Below are positions 52,578 to 61,547 of a stretch of DNA of 64,000 nucleotides, one piece after another (positions within the stretch are counted from its first letter, which is position 1; each line of letters opens with the position of its first letter). The notes beneath the pieces are model-generated. The model did not search any database. It worked only from the letters and a program-made list of their open reading frames with translations, and was not told the origin of the DNA. This DNA comes from Leifsonia psychrotolerans (GTDB taxonomy: Bacteria; Actinomycetota; Actinomycetes; Actinomycetales; Microbacteriaceae), in assembly GCF_013410665.1 (NCBI RefSeq), contig NZ_JACCFM010000001.1:2170001-2234000 (forward strand), in the 5' to 3' direction. The position numbers and the translations under genes are program-made.

Positions 52578-53663
52578 TTACTTCGGCGAGGACGGCGACT
52601 CGACGGTGATCGTGCCGGCGATGATGTCCGCCTTGATCTTGTCGAGTTCACCCTGCAGTGCCGGGTCGACCTTGGAATCAAAGTCGTGGAACGGCGCGAT
52701 ACCGACGCCGTCGTTGGCGAGGGTGCCAACGAACGGGGTGCTGTTGAACTTGCCGGCGGCTGCATCAACCGTGACCGACTCCACGCCGGGCTTCATGCCC
52801 TTCATGATCGAGGTCAGGAAGAGATCCTTGTTCTGGGCGTCCGTCTCGAACAGGTCGGCGTCCACACCGATCATCGAGATGGGCTTACCCGAGTCACGGA
52901 TGGCCTCAGCGGCGCTCAGGAAGATCGGGCCACCACAGGCAAGGATGACGTCGGCGTTCTGGTCGATCAGGCCCTGTGCAGCCTGCTTCGACTCGGTTCC
53001 GGCCTGGAAGCTGCCGGTGAAGACACCGTTCTGGCTCTTGACATCCCAGCCGATGACCTTGACGTCTTTGCCCTTCGCCTGGTTGAAGTACGCGACGCCA
53101 TCGGCGAAGCCGTCCATGAAGATGGTGACGGGCGGGATCTGCATGCCACCGTACGTGCCGACGACTCCGGTCTTGGAGTAGCTCGCCGATGCGTAGCCGG
53201 CCAGGAAGGCCGCCTGAGCGGTGTCGAAGACGATGGGCTTGACGTTGTCGGAAACGATCGAGTTGTCATCGATGATTGCGAAGTTGGTCTTCGGGTTCGC
53301 TGCAGCGGCTTCCTTGGTTGCTGCGGCGAGGTTGAAGCCGACCGTCACGATCAGGTTGCAGTTCTGGTCGACCAGGTTGCTGATGTTCGGTGCGAAGTCA
53401 GCGTCGGAGTTCGACTGCACAGAAACGGGCTTCACGCCGAGCGTGTCGGCCGCGGCGGTCAGGCCCTCCAAGCCGAGCTGGTTGAACGACTTATCGTCGA
53501 ATCCACCGGAGTCCGACACCATGCAGGGAACGAAATCGCTCGCGACGGGTGCGCCGGAGGCGTTGCCGCTGTCACTCGGTGCCGAAGCGCAGCCGGCGAA
53601 CAACGCGGCGACACCCAGCGCGGCGAGACCGCTCAGGGCTGTCTTACGGGTAGTGATCTTCAA
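52578..53663 (-). CDS. BMP-family nucleoside-binding lipoprotein 1
   Basis: The 361-residue protein is exported and lipid-anchored: the signal peptide ends with a lipobox LFAGC (Cys about residue 25). The BMP fold shows CMVSDSGGFDDKSFNQLGLEG near residue 48 in outline, PIVFDTAQAAFLAGY, TVGFNLAAATKEAA and the C-terminal IAGTITVESPSSPK. It captures nucleosides for the importer encoded downstream. The start is TTG with a strong GGAGGT ribosome site 5 bases before it. A paralogue lies directly upstream. Confidence 0.94.
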   Translation of the reverse strand: MKITTRKTALSGLAALGVAALFAGCASAPSDSGNASGAPVASDFVPCMVSDSGGFDDKSFNQLGLEGLTAAADTLGVKPVSVQSNSDADFAPNISNLVDQNCNLIVTVGFNLAAATKEAAAANPKTNFAIIDDNSIVSDNVKPIVFDTAQAAFLAGYASASYSKTGVVGTYGGMQIPPVTIFMDGFADGVAYFNQAKGKDVKVIGWDVKSQNGVFTGSFQAGTESKQAAQGLIDQNADVILACGGPIFLSAAEAIRDSGKPISMIGVDADLFETDAQNKDLFLTSIMKGMKPGVESVTVDAAAGKFNSTPFVGTLANDGVGIAPFHDFDSKVDPALQGELDKIKADIIAGTITVESPSSPK

Positions 53664-53766
53664 AACTGACCTCCAAGAAAATGCATCCCAGCGTCGTCGC
53701 CGGGGGCTGTGTTGCTACAGATTAGCGAACAATTCTGTGCTCAAACGAGCAAATGTGTTGCGTCAC

Positions 53767-53796
53767 GATAACGGTTAGGCGCGCGAAATCGTTATC
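53767..53796. repeat. Inverted repeat upstream of the first BMP lipoprotein gene
   Basis: Arms gataacg (53767-53773) and cgttatc (53790-53796), 16 bases apart, between the two binding-protein genes. It could be an operator or a small terminator after the upstream paralogue. Confidence 0.5.
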
Positions 53797-53804
53797 AGCC
53801 GGAG

Positions 53805-54887
53805 TTAGCGCGGGCTGCTGGGGCTCTCCACGGTGATAATCCCACCGATAATCGCCGCTCGAATTTGGTCCAGTTCTGCACCAAGCTCGGCAGACACCGA
53901 CCCGGTCAGATCGTGGAACGGGGCGATGTCCACTCCCCCGTTTTCCAGCGTGCCGACGAAAGGCGTGTTGTCGAAGGAGCCCGCGAGATCATCGCCCACG
54001 ATGCGCACAACGGCATCCTGGGTGTTCTTCAGCACACTCGTCAGCAGAATCGGACGGTACTCGGCGGGAAGAGTCTCGTAGCCGTCGTTATCAACCCAGA
54101 TGATCGACACCCCGGTCGCTTCGATGGCCGCGGCAGCCGCGCCCTCGCCCACCTGGCCGGCAACCGGCAAAATGACGTCCGCGCCCTGGTCGATGAGACC
54201 CTTGGCCAGGTTCTTGCCCTTGGTGACGTCTTCGAAGTCGCCCGTGAAGGAACCGTCCTGGGCCTCTTTGTTCCAGCCCAGCACGGCGACGTTCGTGCCG
54301 TGCATCTCGTTGTATTTCGCGACACCGTCGACGAAACCGTCCATGAAGAGCGTGACAGGCGGCTGGTTGCCGCCGCCGAACGTGGCGACCTTTCCGGTCT
54401 TGCTCACCCCGGCTGCGAGATAGCCGGCCAGGTAGGAGGCCTGAGCCGTGTCGAACACGATCGGCTTGATGTTCTCGCCCTCAACGGTCTCATCGACGAT
54501 CGAGAAGTGCACCTTCGGATGCGCCGTGGCCTGGGCCAGCGTGGCATCCGCGAGTTCCCAGCCGACAGTGAGGATGAATCCACAGCCGGTGTCGACGGCT
54601 TGGGCCACGTTCGGGGCCAAATCGGTCTCCGACGTCGACACGATGGCCTTGGTGTCGATCCCCAGCGTGTCGGCTGCCTGCTGCAAACCCTCCCAGCTGG
54701 ACTGGTTGAACGATCTGTCCTCCAGTCCCCCCGAGTTCGTCACCATGCGTGCGCAATAGGCCTTCTCAGCACCGGACCCGGCGTCGGCGCCTGTCGGAGT
54801 GCTCTCCGGCGCCGGCGCACAGCCGACGAACACGACAGTCGAGGCCAGCGCAAGCGCGGCTGAGAATACGAAACGACGACGAGGCAT
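53805..54887 (-). CDS. BMP-family nucleoside-binding lipoprotein 2
   Basis: The 360-residue paralogue of the adjacent binding protein has a signal peptide with lipobox VFVGC (Cys about residue 23), then CARMVTNSGGLEDRSFNQSSW, PIVFDTAQASYLAGYLAAGV and the end ITVESPSSPR. The ligand loop differs (GLEDRSF instead of GFDDKSF), so its nucleoside preference may differ. It has an AAGGAA ribosome site. Only one set of permease and ATPase genes is present, so both lipoproteins probably deliver to the same transporter. Confidence 0.92.
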   Translation of the reverse strand: MPRRRFVFSAALALASTVVFVGCAPAPESTPTGADAGSGAEKAYCARMVTNSGGLEDRSFNQSSWEGLQQAADTLGIDTKAIVSTSETDLAPNVAQAVDTGCGFILTVGWELADATLAQATAHPKVHFSIVDETVEGENIKPIVFDTAQASYLAGYLAAGVSKTGKVATFGGGNQPPVTLFMDGFVDGVAKYNEMHGTNVAVLGWNKEAQDGSFTGDFEDVTKGKNLAKGLIDQGADVILPVAGQVGEGAAAAAIEATGVSIIWVDNDGYETLPAEYRPILLTSVLKNTQDAVVRIVGDDLAGSFDNTPFVGTLENGGVDIAPFHDLTGSVSAELGAELDQIRAAIIGGIITVESPSSPR

Positions 54888-54961
54888 TGTGATTCCTTGG
54901 AGAGAGGTGAGAACAGTCAGGAAGGGATACGAGCAGTCAGGAAGAACTCATGATCGAGAGA

Positions 54962-56083
54962 TTAGAGCACGTCGGTCGATCCGGACAGCTTGAGCGCGTC
55001 GACCACGGCCTTCACGCGCTGCGCATTCGCGCTCGTTGTCACGAGCAGCGCGTCCGGCGTGTCGACGACGACGATGTCTTCGACGCCGATCAACGCGATC
55101 ATCCGTTTCGTGTGGCTCACGACGATGCCGCTCGACGAGTCAGCCAGAACGCGCGCGCCCTCGCCCAGAATGGCCAGGTCTCGCTTACGCCCGCCCGAAT
55201 GGATCTTGGCGATCGAGGCGAAGTCCCCCACGTCATCCCAATCGAATTGGCCGGGAACCACGGCGAGTTTGCCGGCTGCGGCTGCGGGCTCGGCCACCGT
55301 GTAGTCGATGGCGATCTTCTTCAAATTCGGCCAGACCCGATCGACGACGATTCCACGCTCCGGCGTGTCCCAGGCGTCGGCCAGTTCGAGCAGCCCCGCC
55401 AGAAGTGTGGGTTCGCTCGCGCCGATCTCTTCGAGAAGCCGGTCGGCCCGTGCGATGAACATTCCGGCGTTCCAGAGGTACTGCCCGCTCGAGACATACA
55501 TTTTCGCTGTCGCCAGGTCGGGCTTTTCCACAAACGACTCGACGGCCAGCGCGCTGGGGGCACCTTCAATCGTGAGCGCCTCACCCGTTTTGATGTAGCC
55601 GAACCCGATCGCGGGTTCGGTGGGGCGGATGCCGAGGGTGACGATCTGCCCGGAATCTGCCGCGGCGACGGCCTGACGCACCGCATCGCGAAACACCGTC
55701 GAGTTCTTGATCACATGATCAGCCGCGAAGGAGCCGATGATCACGCCGGGTTCCCTCTTATTCAGGATCGCGGCAGCCAGGCCGATGGCTGCGGTGGACT
55801 CACGCGGCTCGCTCTCGAGAACGACGTTGGCGTCGGCGAGCTCGGGGAGTTGCGCCTCGACCGCCGCACGGTGGGCGCGACCGGTGACCACCATGATGCG
55901 CTGCTCCCCGGCCAGCGGGGCGAGGCGGTCCCAGGTGTCCCGCAACAGCGTGTGGCCCGATCCGGTCAGATCGTGCAGAAATTTCGGGGCATCCGCGCGC
56001 GACAACGGCCACAGCCGGGATCCGATCCCGCCCGCGGGGATGACTGCATAAAAGCGACTGAGAGCATCAGTGGAGTGAGGCAT
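54962..56083 (-). CDS. manC: Mannose-1-phosphate guanylyltransferase
   Basis: The 373-residue enzyme makes GDP-mannose from mannose-1-phosphate and GTP. It begins FYAVIPAGGIGSRLWPLSRADAPKFL, shown in outline, the nucleotidyltransferase signature, and has VIIGSFAADHVIKN, KPDLATAKMYVSSGQYLWNAGMF in part and FDWDDVGDFASI. It lacks the fused isomerase domain of longer proteins. The ATG is 6 bases after TAGTCT. It is divergent from the succinate dehydrogenase operon; a DtxR/IdeR-like palindrome overlaps the -35 zone of its promoter. Confidence 0.93.
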   Translation of the reverse strand: MPHSTDALSRFYAVIPAGGIGSRLWPLSRADAPKFLHDLTGSGHTLLRDTWDRLAPLAGEQRIMVVTGRAHRAAVEAQLPELADANVVLESEPRESTAAIGLAAAILNKREPGVIIGSFAADHVIKNSTVFRDAVRQAVAAADSGQIVTLGIRPTEPAIGFGYIKTGEALTIEGAPSALAVESFVEKPDLATAKMYVSSGQYLWNAGMFIARADRLLEEIGASEPTLLAGLLELADAWDTPERGIVVDRVWPNLKKIAIDYTVAEPAAAAGKLAVVPGQFDWDDVGDFASIAKIHSGGRKRDLAILGEGARVLADSSSGIVVSHTKRMIALIGVEDIVVVDTPDALLVTTSANAQRVKAVVDALKLSGSTDVL

Positions 56084-56089
56084 CCGCCC

Positions 56090-56095
56090 AGACTA
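56090..56095 (-). promoter_or_regulatory. -10 hexamer TAGTCT of manC
   Basis: TAGTCT, 6 bases (gggcgg), then ATG at 56083. Confidence 0.55.
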
Positions 56096-56112
56096 CCCGG
56101 CGTCCCTCGCTA

Positions 56113-56128
56113 GTTAGGCATACCTAAC
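56113..56128. promoter_or_regulatory. DtxR/IdeR-like iron box between manC and sdhC
   Basis: A perfect palindrome, gttagg-cata-cctaac, matching the TTAGG and CCTAA half-sites of DtxR/IdeR operators (consensus known for corynebacteria and mycobacteria). It is centered about 37 bases before the expected manC start point and about 44 before the expected sdh start point. Confidence 0.6.
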
Positions 56129-56152
56129 CAGAAAATGGTCACCGTCGGGAAC

Positions 56153-56158
56153 TAGACT
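56153..56158 (+). promoter_or_regulatory. -10 hexamer TAGACT of the sdh operon
   Basis: TAGACT with a purine 7 bases later (56165) gives a leader of about 72 bases before sdhC, which has its own ribosome site (GGGAGGG). This promoter is therefore leadered, unlike many others in the window. Confidence 0.45.
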
Positions 56159-56236
56159 GGCCCCACGTGCTCGGTGAGCACCTGAGGCCCCCCAATTTCG
56201 TCGGGCCGCCGACTATTCAGCCAGGGAGGGTAGTTC

Positions 56237-56653
56237 ATGCCACAGCAACCGGCAGGAACCCTGACATCTCAGCAAAAGACAACGTCGCGTCGCCCGGCCG
56301 GCACCCTGTATCGGGGCCGACAAGGAATGTGGTCGTGGGTTCTGCACCGCATCACCGGCGTTGCCATCTTCTTCTTCTTGCTGGTCCACATACTCGACAC
56401 CGCACTCGTGCGTGTCAGTCCTGAGGCGTACAACGCGGTGATCGGCACCTATCAAACCCCGATCATGGGCCTCGGCGAGGTCGCCCTCGTCGGCGCCATC
56501 GTGTTCCACGCGTTCAACGGGCTGCGCATCATCCTGATCGACTTCTGGAATGCGAAGCACTCGACGCTTCTGTTCTACATCGTCATCGCCCTCTGGGTGA
56601 TCACGATGGCAGGCTTCGTTCCCCGCCACCTGATTAACGTCTTCAGCCACTAG
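56237..56653 (+). CDS. sdhC: Succinate dehydrogenase cytochrome b subunit
   Basis: The 138-residue membrane subunit has three helices. It shows WSWVLHRITGVAIFFFLLVHIL, given here in outline, where HRITG lies at the quinone site and the His of VHIL is a likely heme ligand, and FHAFNGLRIILIDFW. It anchors the SdhAB complex at the membrane and passes electrons from succinate to the quinone pool. First gene of sdhCDAB, with GGGAGGG before the ATG. Confidence 0.94.
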   Translation: MPQQPAGTLTSQQKTTSRRPAGTLYRGRQGMWSWVLHRITGVAIFFFLLVHILDTALVRVSPEAYNAVIGTYQTPIMGLGEVALVGAIVFHAFNGLRIILIDFWNAKHSTLLFYIVIALWVITMAGFVPRHLINVFSH

Positions 56654-56666
56654 GAGGGGAAGAACA

Positions 56667-57128
56667 ATGTCAAACACCATCGAAGCCCCCCGCAGCCCCT
56701 ACACCCGTACCCCGCGCAGCTCCGGCACGCGCGGCGTCAATTGGGAAAAGTGGGGCTGGATCTACATGCGCGTCTCCGGCGTCGTATTGGTCGTGCTGAT
56801 CTTCGGTCACCTCTTCGTCAACCTCATGGTCGGCACGGGCGTGAGCGCACTTGACTTCGCCTTCGTCGGAGGCAAATGGTCTGACCCGTTCTGGAAAGTC
56901 TGGGATGTGACGATGCTCTGGCTCGCTCTCATCCACGGCGGCAACGGAATGCGCACCATCGTCAACGACTATGCATCCGCCCGCCTCACCCGCGGCATCT
57001 TCAAGGGCGCGATTCTCGCAGCCGTTGTCGTCTTGATCGTTCTCGGCACGCTCGTCGTGTTCACGTTCGACCCCTGCCCGGCTGGCTCGCCCGCCGACCT
57101 CCTCCCCTCGTTCTGCCCGGCCAGCTAG
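56667..57128 (+). CDS. sdhD: Succinate dehydrogenase hydrophobic membrane anchor subunit
   Basis: The 153-residue subunit has three membrane helices, with YMRVSGVVLVVLIFGHLFVNL (in outline) giving a likely heme His in GHLF, and ALIHGGNGMRTIVNDY. It lies 13 bases after sdhC with an AGGAGGGG ribosome site. The tail has two Cys (DPCPAG and SFCPAS), which could form a disulfide outside the membrane. Confidence 0.92.
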   Translation: MSNTIEAPRSPYTRTPRSSGTRGVNWEKWGWIYMRVSGVVLVVLIFGHLFVNLMVGTGVSALDFAFVGGKWSDPFWKVWDVTMLWLALIHGGNGMRTIVNDYASARLTRGIFKGAILAAVVVLIVLGTLVVFTFDPCPAGSPADLLPSFCPAS

Positions 57129-57146
57129 GAGCTGTACACACCCACC

Positions 57147-58964
57147 ATGACTACGGATGCCCCTGTGAATGCGCCCGCGGAGTCCACCGTCGTTGACGGC
57201 GTGCACTACCACCAATTCGACATTGTGATCGTGGGAGCCGGTGGTGCCGGCATGCGTGCGGCCATCGAAGCCGGCCCGAACGCGAGAACCGCTGTCATCT
57301 CCAAGCTCTACCCGACCCGTTCGCACACCGGTGCGGCCCAGGGCGGGATGGCTGCGGCCCTCGCCAATGTCGAGGAAGACAACTGGGAATGGCACACCTT
57401 CGACACCGTCAAGGGCGGTGACTACCTGGTTGACCAGGATGCCGCCGAGATCCTGGCGAAGGAAGCCATCGACGCGGTCATCGACCTCGAGAACATGGGT
57501 CTGCCCTTCAACCGCACGCCCGAGGGCAAGATCGACCAGCGTCGCTTCGGCGGTCACACCCGTGATCACGGCAAGGCCCCGGTTCGCCGTGCCTGCTACG
57601 CCGCAGACCGCACCGGTCACATGATCCTGCAGACGCTGTATCAGAACTGCGTCAAGCGCGGCATCAACTTCTTCAACGAGTTCTACGTGCTCGACCTGAT
57701 CATGACCAACGTCGACGGTGTGGACCAGCCCTCCGGCGTCGTCGCCTACGACCTGTCGAGCGGTGAACTCCACGTCTTCCAGGCCAAGGCGATTATCTTC
57801 GCCACCGGTGGCTTCGGCAAGATCTTCAAGACCACCTCGAACGCGCACACCCTGACGGGTGACGGCGTGGGCATCATCTGGCGCAAGGGCCTGCCGCTTG
57901 AAGACATGGAGTTCTTCCAGTTCCACCCGACCGGCTTGGCCGGCCTCGGTATCCTTCTCACCGAGGGTGCCCGCGGTGAAGGAGCCATTCTGCGGAACGC
58001 GTCCGGTGAGCGTTTCATGGAGCGCTACGCCCCCACCATCAAGGACCTCGCTCCGCGTGACATCGTCGCCCGCTGCATGGTGAAAGAGGTCGCGGAAGGC
58101 CGCGGCGCCGGTCCGCACAAGGATTACGTCTACCTCGACTGCACCCACCTCGGTGCCGAGGTTCTCGAAACCAAACTTCCCGACATCACCGAGTTCGCCC
58201 GCACCTACCTGGGCGTCGACCCCGTGACCGAGCCGGTTCCGGTCATGCCGACCGCGCACTACGCCATGGGCGGCATCCCCACCAACGTGAACGCCGAAGT
58301 GCTGCGCGACAACACGACCGTCGTTCCGGGCCTCTACGCCGCGGGCGAATGCGCCTGCGTCTCGGTGCACGGCTCCAACCGCCTCGGCACCAATTCGCTG
58401 CTCGACATCAACGTTTTCGGCAAGCGCGCCGGCAACAACGCCGTCGAGTACGTCAAGACCGCCGAGTTCGTGCCGCTGCCCGAGAACCCCGCCGGCTTTG
58501 TGAGCGGCCTGCTTGAGAGCATCCGTTCGTCGAGTGGCACCGAGCGCATCGCGGTGATTCGCAAGGAACTGCAGGAGATGATGGATCAGAAGGCTCAGGT
58601 GTTCCGCACCGACGAGTCGCTGGCCGAGGTCACCCAGACCATCCACCTGTTGCGCGAGCGCTACAAGAACATCGGTGTGCAGGATAAGGGTCGCCGGTTC
58701 AACACCGACCTGCTTGAGGCCGTCGAACTCGGCTTCCTGCTCGACCTTGCCGAGGTCGTCGTCTACTCGGCCCGCAACCGCAAGGAAAGCCGCGGCGGAC
58801 ACATGCGCGACGATTACCCCGACCGCGACGACGCGAACTACATGAAGCACACAATGGCGTACCTGACAGGCGACCCGCACTCCGCGGATGCCGCCGACCA
58901 CATTGCGCTGGACTGGAAGCCCGTGACCATCACGCGCTACCAGCCGATGGAGAGGAAGTACTAA
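57147..58964 (+). CDS. sdhA: Succinate dehydrogenase flavoprotein subunit
   Basis: The 605-residue catalytic subunit oxidises succinate to fumarate. It has the FAD-binding [15 protein letters not shown] near residue 31, the covalent flavin His in [14 protein letters not shown], the substrate-site [15 protein letters not shown], and [21 protein letters not shown], given in outline. It sits 18 bases after sdhD and 2 bases before sdhB. A long open frame on the opposite strand is only an effect of codon bias. Confidence 0.97.
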   Translation: MTTDAPVNAPAESTVVDGVHYHQFDIVIVGAGGAGMRAAIEAGPNARTAVISKLYPTRSHTGAAQGGMAAALANVEEDNWEWHTFDTVKGGDYLVDQDAAEILAKEAIDAVIDLENMGLPFNRTPEGKIDQRRFGGHTRDHGKAPVRRACYAADRTGHMILQTLYQNCVKRGINFFNEFYVLDLIMTNVDGVDQPSGVVAYDLSSGELHVFQAKAIIFATGGFGKIFKTTSNAHTLTGDGVGIIWRKGLPLEDMEFFQFHPTGLAGLGILLTEGARGEGAILRNASGERFMERYAPTIKDLAPRDIVARCMVKEVAEGRGAGPHKDYVYLDCTHLGAEVLETKLPDITEFARTYLGVDPVTEPVPVMPTAHYAMGGIPTNVNAEVLRDNTTVVPGLYAAGECACVSVHGSNRLGTNSLLDINVFGKRAGNNAVEYVKTAEFVPLPENPAGFVSGLLESIRSSSGTERIAVIRKELQEMMDQKAQVFRTDESLAEVTQTIHLLRERYKNIGVQDKGRRFNTDLLEAVELGFLLDLAEVVVYSARNRKESRGGHMRDDYPDRDDANYMKHTMAYLTGDPHSADAADHIALDWKPVTITRYQPMERKY

Positions 58965-58966
58965 CG

Positions 58967-59722
58967 GTGAGCACCATCACCCCCGAGGCCCCCGCCTCCG
59001 ACGCCATCAAGCCGTTCACCGTCACCCTCATCATTCGACGCTTCGACCCCGAGGTCGACGACGAGCCGCACTGGCAGGACTTCGACGTCGAGATGTACCC
59101 GACGGACCGCATCCTCGACGCACTGCACAAGATCAAGTGGGAGCAGGACGGCAGCTTGAGCTTCCGTCGTTCCTGTGCGCACGGCGTCTGCGGCTCGGAT
59201 GCCATGCGCATCAACGGCCGCAACCGCTTGGCCTGCAAGACGCTGATCAAGGACCTCGACATCACGAAACCCGTCTACGTGGAGGCCATCAAGGGCCTGC
59301 CGCTCGAGAAGGATCTCATTGTCGACATGGAGCCTTTCTTCGAGTCGTTCAAGGAGGTGCAGCCGTTCCTCATGGCCACCAAGCCGGCCAAGGACGGCAA
59401 GGAGCGCATCCAGTCCGTCGCGCAGCGCGAGCGGTTCGATGACACCACCAAGTGCATTCTCTGTGCGGCATGCACCTCGAGCTGCCCCGTGTTCTGGACC
59501 GACGGCCAGTACTTCGGACCGGCCGCGATCGTGAACGCCCACCGCTTCATCTTCGACTCGCGTGACGAGAACGCCGCCGTGCGCCTCGACATTCTGAACG
59601 ATAAAGAGGGCGTCTGGCGCTGCCGTACCACCTTCAACTGCACCGAGGCCTGCCCGCGTGGCATCCAGGTGACCCAGGCCATCGCCGAGGTCAAGCAGGC
59701 CATCATGCGTGGCAAGGCCTAG
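58967..59722 (+). CDS. sdhB: Succinate dehydrogenase iron-sulfur subunit
   Basis: The 251-residue subunit carries three iron-sulfur centers. The [2Fe-2S] ligands are in SCAHGVCGSDAMRING and the later Cys of LACKTL; the [4Fe-4S] and [3Fe-4S] ligands are in CILCAACTSSCPVFW and FNCTEACPRGIQVTQAI. It passes electrons from SdhA to the membrane subunits. The start is GTG, 2 bases after the sdhA stop codon. A strong hairpin ends the operon. Confidence 0.97.
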   Translation: MSTITPEAPASDAIKPFTVTLIIRRFDPEVDDEPHWQDFDVEMYPTDRILDALHKIKWEQDGSLSFRRSCAHGVCGSDAMRINGRNRLACKTLIKDLDITKPVYVEAIKGLPLEKDLIVDMEPFFESFKEVQPFLMATKPAKDGKERIQSVAQRERFDDTTKCILCAACTSSCPVFWTDGQYFGPAAIVNAHRFIFDSRDENAAVRLDILNDKEGVWRCRTTFNCTEACPRGIQVTQAIAEVKQAIMRGKA

Positions 59723-59733
59723 CCTGCCGTTCG

Positions 59734-59779
59734 CGTAAAAACGCATCCGCTCGAATTCTCGGGCGGATGCGTTTTTACG
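59734..59779. terminator. Bidirectional terminator after sdhB
   Basis: A perfect 17-bp stem (cgtaaaaacgcatccgc and its complement) with a 12-base loop, between convergent genes. It resembles the 6341-6384 terminator in having A5 and T5 near the outer ends of the stem. Confidence 0.9.
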
Positions 59780-59792
59780 TCTGCGCCCCTGA

Positions 59793-60290
59793 TCAGTCGC
59801 GATCGTCGCGATTCTGCCGGCGGAGCGCGACAAGAAAGACCACCCCGAGCGTCACCGCGCCGATTCCCAACGGCAGCAACCAGATCGGCTGCACGTCGCT
59901 GCCGGGAATGTCAGGCATCGGCTCGCTGCTCTCGGCTGACACGGTTCGGGCGAGGCTGACGGCGTCGCGACTGGACGTGTCGACGCTGGACGGGACGCCG
60001 GACGGGACGCCGCCGGACGTGACGCCGGGCCCTGTGGCTCGCGGGGCGTGAAGCCACAGTACCGACGACGAATGCGCAGGGCCCCTCGGGACATCGGACG
60101 AGCTCACTGCCTGGGCAGAGGAGAACTGACCCAAACCGAGCAGGGCGAGCAGAGCCACGAACGCAATGGCGGCGTACTGAACGCGTGAAGGTCGAGGGAC
60201 CTTCACGCGGGATCGCCGCGGCGTTAGTGAGATCAATGTCAAACCATCCACATTCGGGTTATGGATAGCCGGCTCAGTTCGGGTCAGCAC
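59793..60290 (-). CDS. Small exported protein with two membrane helices, unknown function
   Basis: The 165-residue protein has a signal-anchor at about 38-60 (VQYAAIAFVALLALLGLGQF), a Ser/Gly/Pro-rich middle partly encoded by ggacgggacgccg repeats, and a C-terminal helix (IWLLPLGIGAVTLGVVFLVAL) ending in RRQNRDDRD. The layout resembles a surface protein held by both ends, but no sorting motif is seen. The GTG at 60290 follows GGGAGG; an internal GTG at 60206 just before the basic signal is an alternative start. Confidence 0.65.
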   Translation of the reverse strand: MLTRTEPAIHNPNVDGLTLISLTPRRSRVKVPRPSRVQYAAIAFVALLALLGLGQFSSAQAVSSSDVPRGPAHSSSVLWLHAPRATGPGVTSGGVPSGVPSSVDTSSRDAVSLARTVSAESSEPMPDIPGSDVQPIWLLPLGIGAVTLGVVFLVALRRQNRDDRD

Positions 60291-60425
60291 TCAGCATCCT
60301 CCCTCACGCCCCCGCGCCAGGCAAGAGTCGAGGAACCCTCAGAACCAGATTCCCCCTGTAATGGGGGTGTGTTGTTCGCGGCGCCAGGCTCGAGCGCCCT
60401 GCCGCCGTCCAAGCCGCACGCTGAC

Positions 60426-60431
60426 TAGGCT
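60426..60431 (+). promoter_or_regulatory. -10 hexamer TAGGCT of the BrkB-family gene
   Basis: TAGGCT, 6 bases (gtgagg), then GTG at 60438. It favours the second of two in-frame GTG codons as the start. Confidence 0.5.
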
Positions 60432-60437
60432 GTGAGG

Positions 60438-61538
60438 GTGAAAACAAGCGCCATGATCAACAAGGTAAACCGAGCGGTGCAGTCCGTCACCCAGTGGGTC
60501 AACGGCCTGCGTCCGGTTCGCGTCTTCGCCCATTTCGGGAGAAGCGGCGGCGCGCTCCTCACCGGCGGGATGTCCTACCAGTCGATCTTCGCGGTGTTCG
60601 CAGCGCTCTGGGTGGCATTCTCTGTCGCCGGTTTGTGGCTCACCGCCAACCCGGCACTGCAGCACGCTCTCTATGACACGATCAATCAGTCGATCCCCAA
60701 TCTGATCGGCGCAGACGGCATCGTCAACCCCGCGGAGCTCACCAACTCCACCGCGCTCAGCTGGTCGGCCGCCATCGCCCTCCTTGGGTTGCTCTCGACC
60801 GCTCTCGGCTGGATGTCGATCACGGCGCAGGCGATACGCACCATATTTCGGATGCCGCCCAACACGACATTCTTCCTGCTCCTGAAGGCGCGCGAACTCG
60901 GCCTCGGGCTTCTCTTTGGGTTCGTTCTTCTGGCGTCGGCCGCCCTCTCGGTGGCCAGCACGGAGGCGTTGCAGCTCCTCTTTCCGCTCGTCGGACTGCC
61001 GGTGGATTCCTTCTGGTTCGACGCAACGGTGCGCGTCGTCGGGCTCACCATCGTGCTTGTGATCGATACCGTGACTCTGGCCGTGCTCTTTCGCGTACTC
61101 TCCCAAATTCACATCCCGTTCCGGCGCCTCCTGGTCGGCTCCGTGCTGGGCGCTATTGGGCTCGGCGTGCTGAAGGTTCTGGGCAGCGTTCTGCTGCGCG
61201 GCGCCGGCGCAAACCCGCTTCTCGCCGCATTTGCCGTGATCATCGGCCTCTTGATCTGGTTCAAGCTCACGAGCACGGCAATCTTGCTTGCGGCATCCTG
61301 GATCGCCGTCGGGATGGCCGATGCCGGCCTCACCGCCCACAAACAGAGCGAGAGCGAGCAGGCAGAGCACGACGCACAGCGTGAAAACGATGCGCTGCGG
61401 ATTGCGGCCGAGGTGGAGCTGCGCAACGCGCTGCAGGCACGAGCGGATGCACCGTGGTACTCCGTCTGGTCGGCTGACCGACGGCTTCGTGCCGCACGAA
61501 AATACGCCCACCGACACGGTGTCGCCGGCCCAAACTAG
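60438..61538 (+). CDS. YihY/BrkB-family membrane protein
   Basis: The 366-residue protein has six or seven membrane helices and family features: HFGRSGGALLTGGMSYQSIFA near residue 40 in outline, ALYDTINQSIPNLIG, and PFRRLLVGSVLGAIGLGVLK and LLIWFKLTSTAILLAASWIA in outline. A charged C-terminal tail has a short coiled segment (SEQAEHDAQRENDALRI). The function of this widespread family is unsettled; it was once named RNase BN by mistake. It is followed after 9 bases by the exonuclease gene, which has its own promoter. Confidence 0.9.
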   Translation: MKTSAMINKVNRAVQSVTQWVNGLRPVRVFAHFGRSGGALLTGGMSYQSIFAVFAALWVAFSVAGLWLTANPALQHALYDTINQSIPNLIGADGIVNPAELTNSTALSWSAAIALLGLLSTALGWMSITAQAIRTIFRMPPNTTFFLLLKARELGLGLLFGFVLLASAALSVASTEALQLLFPLVGLPVDSFWFDATVRVVGLTIVLVIDTVTLAVLFRVLSQIHIPFRRLLVGSVLGAIGLGVLKVLGSVLLRGAGANPLLAAFAVIIGLLIWFKLTSTAILLAASWIAVGMADAGLTAHKQSESEQAEHDAQRENDALRIAAEVELRNALQARADAPWYSVWSADRRLRAARKYAHRHGVAGPN

Positions 61539-61541
61539 ACT
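61536..61541 (+). promoter_or_regulatory. -10 hexamer TAGACT of the exonuclease III gene
   Basis: TAGACT, 6 bases (ggcagc), then ATG at 61548. It overlaps the stop codon region of the preceding gene. Confidence 0.55.
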
Positions 61542-61547
61542 GGCAGC

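Noticed and set aside
56670..58901. Open minus-strand frame of 743 codons opposite sdhD and sdhA
   Set aside because: It lies fully antisense to two certain genes and has no recognisable motif; high GC with G/C third positions keeps such frames open.
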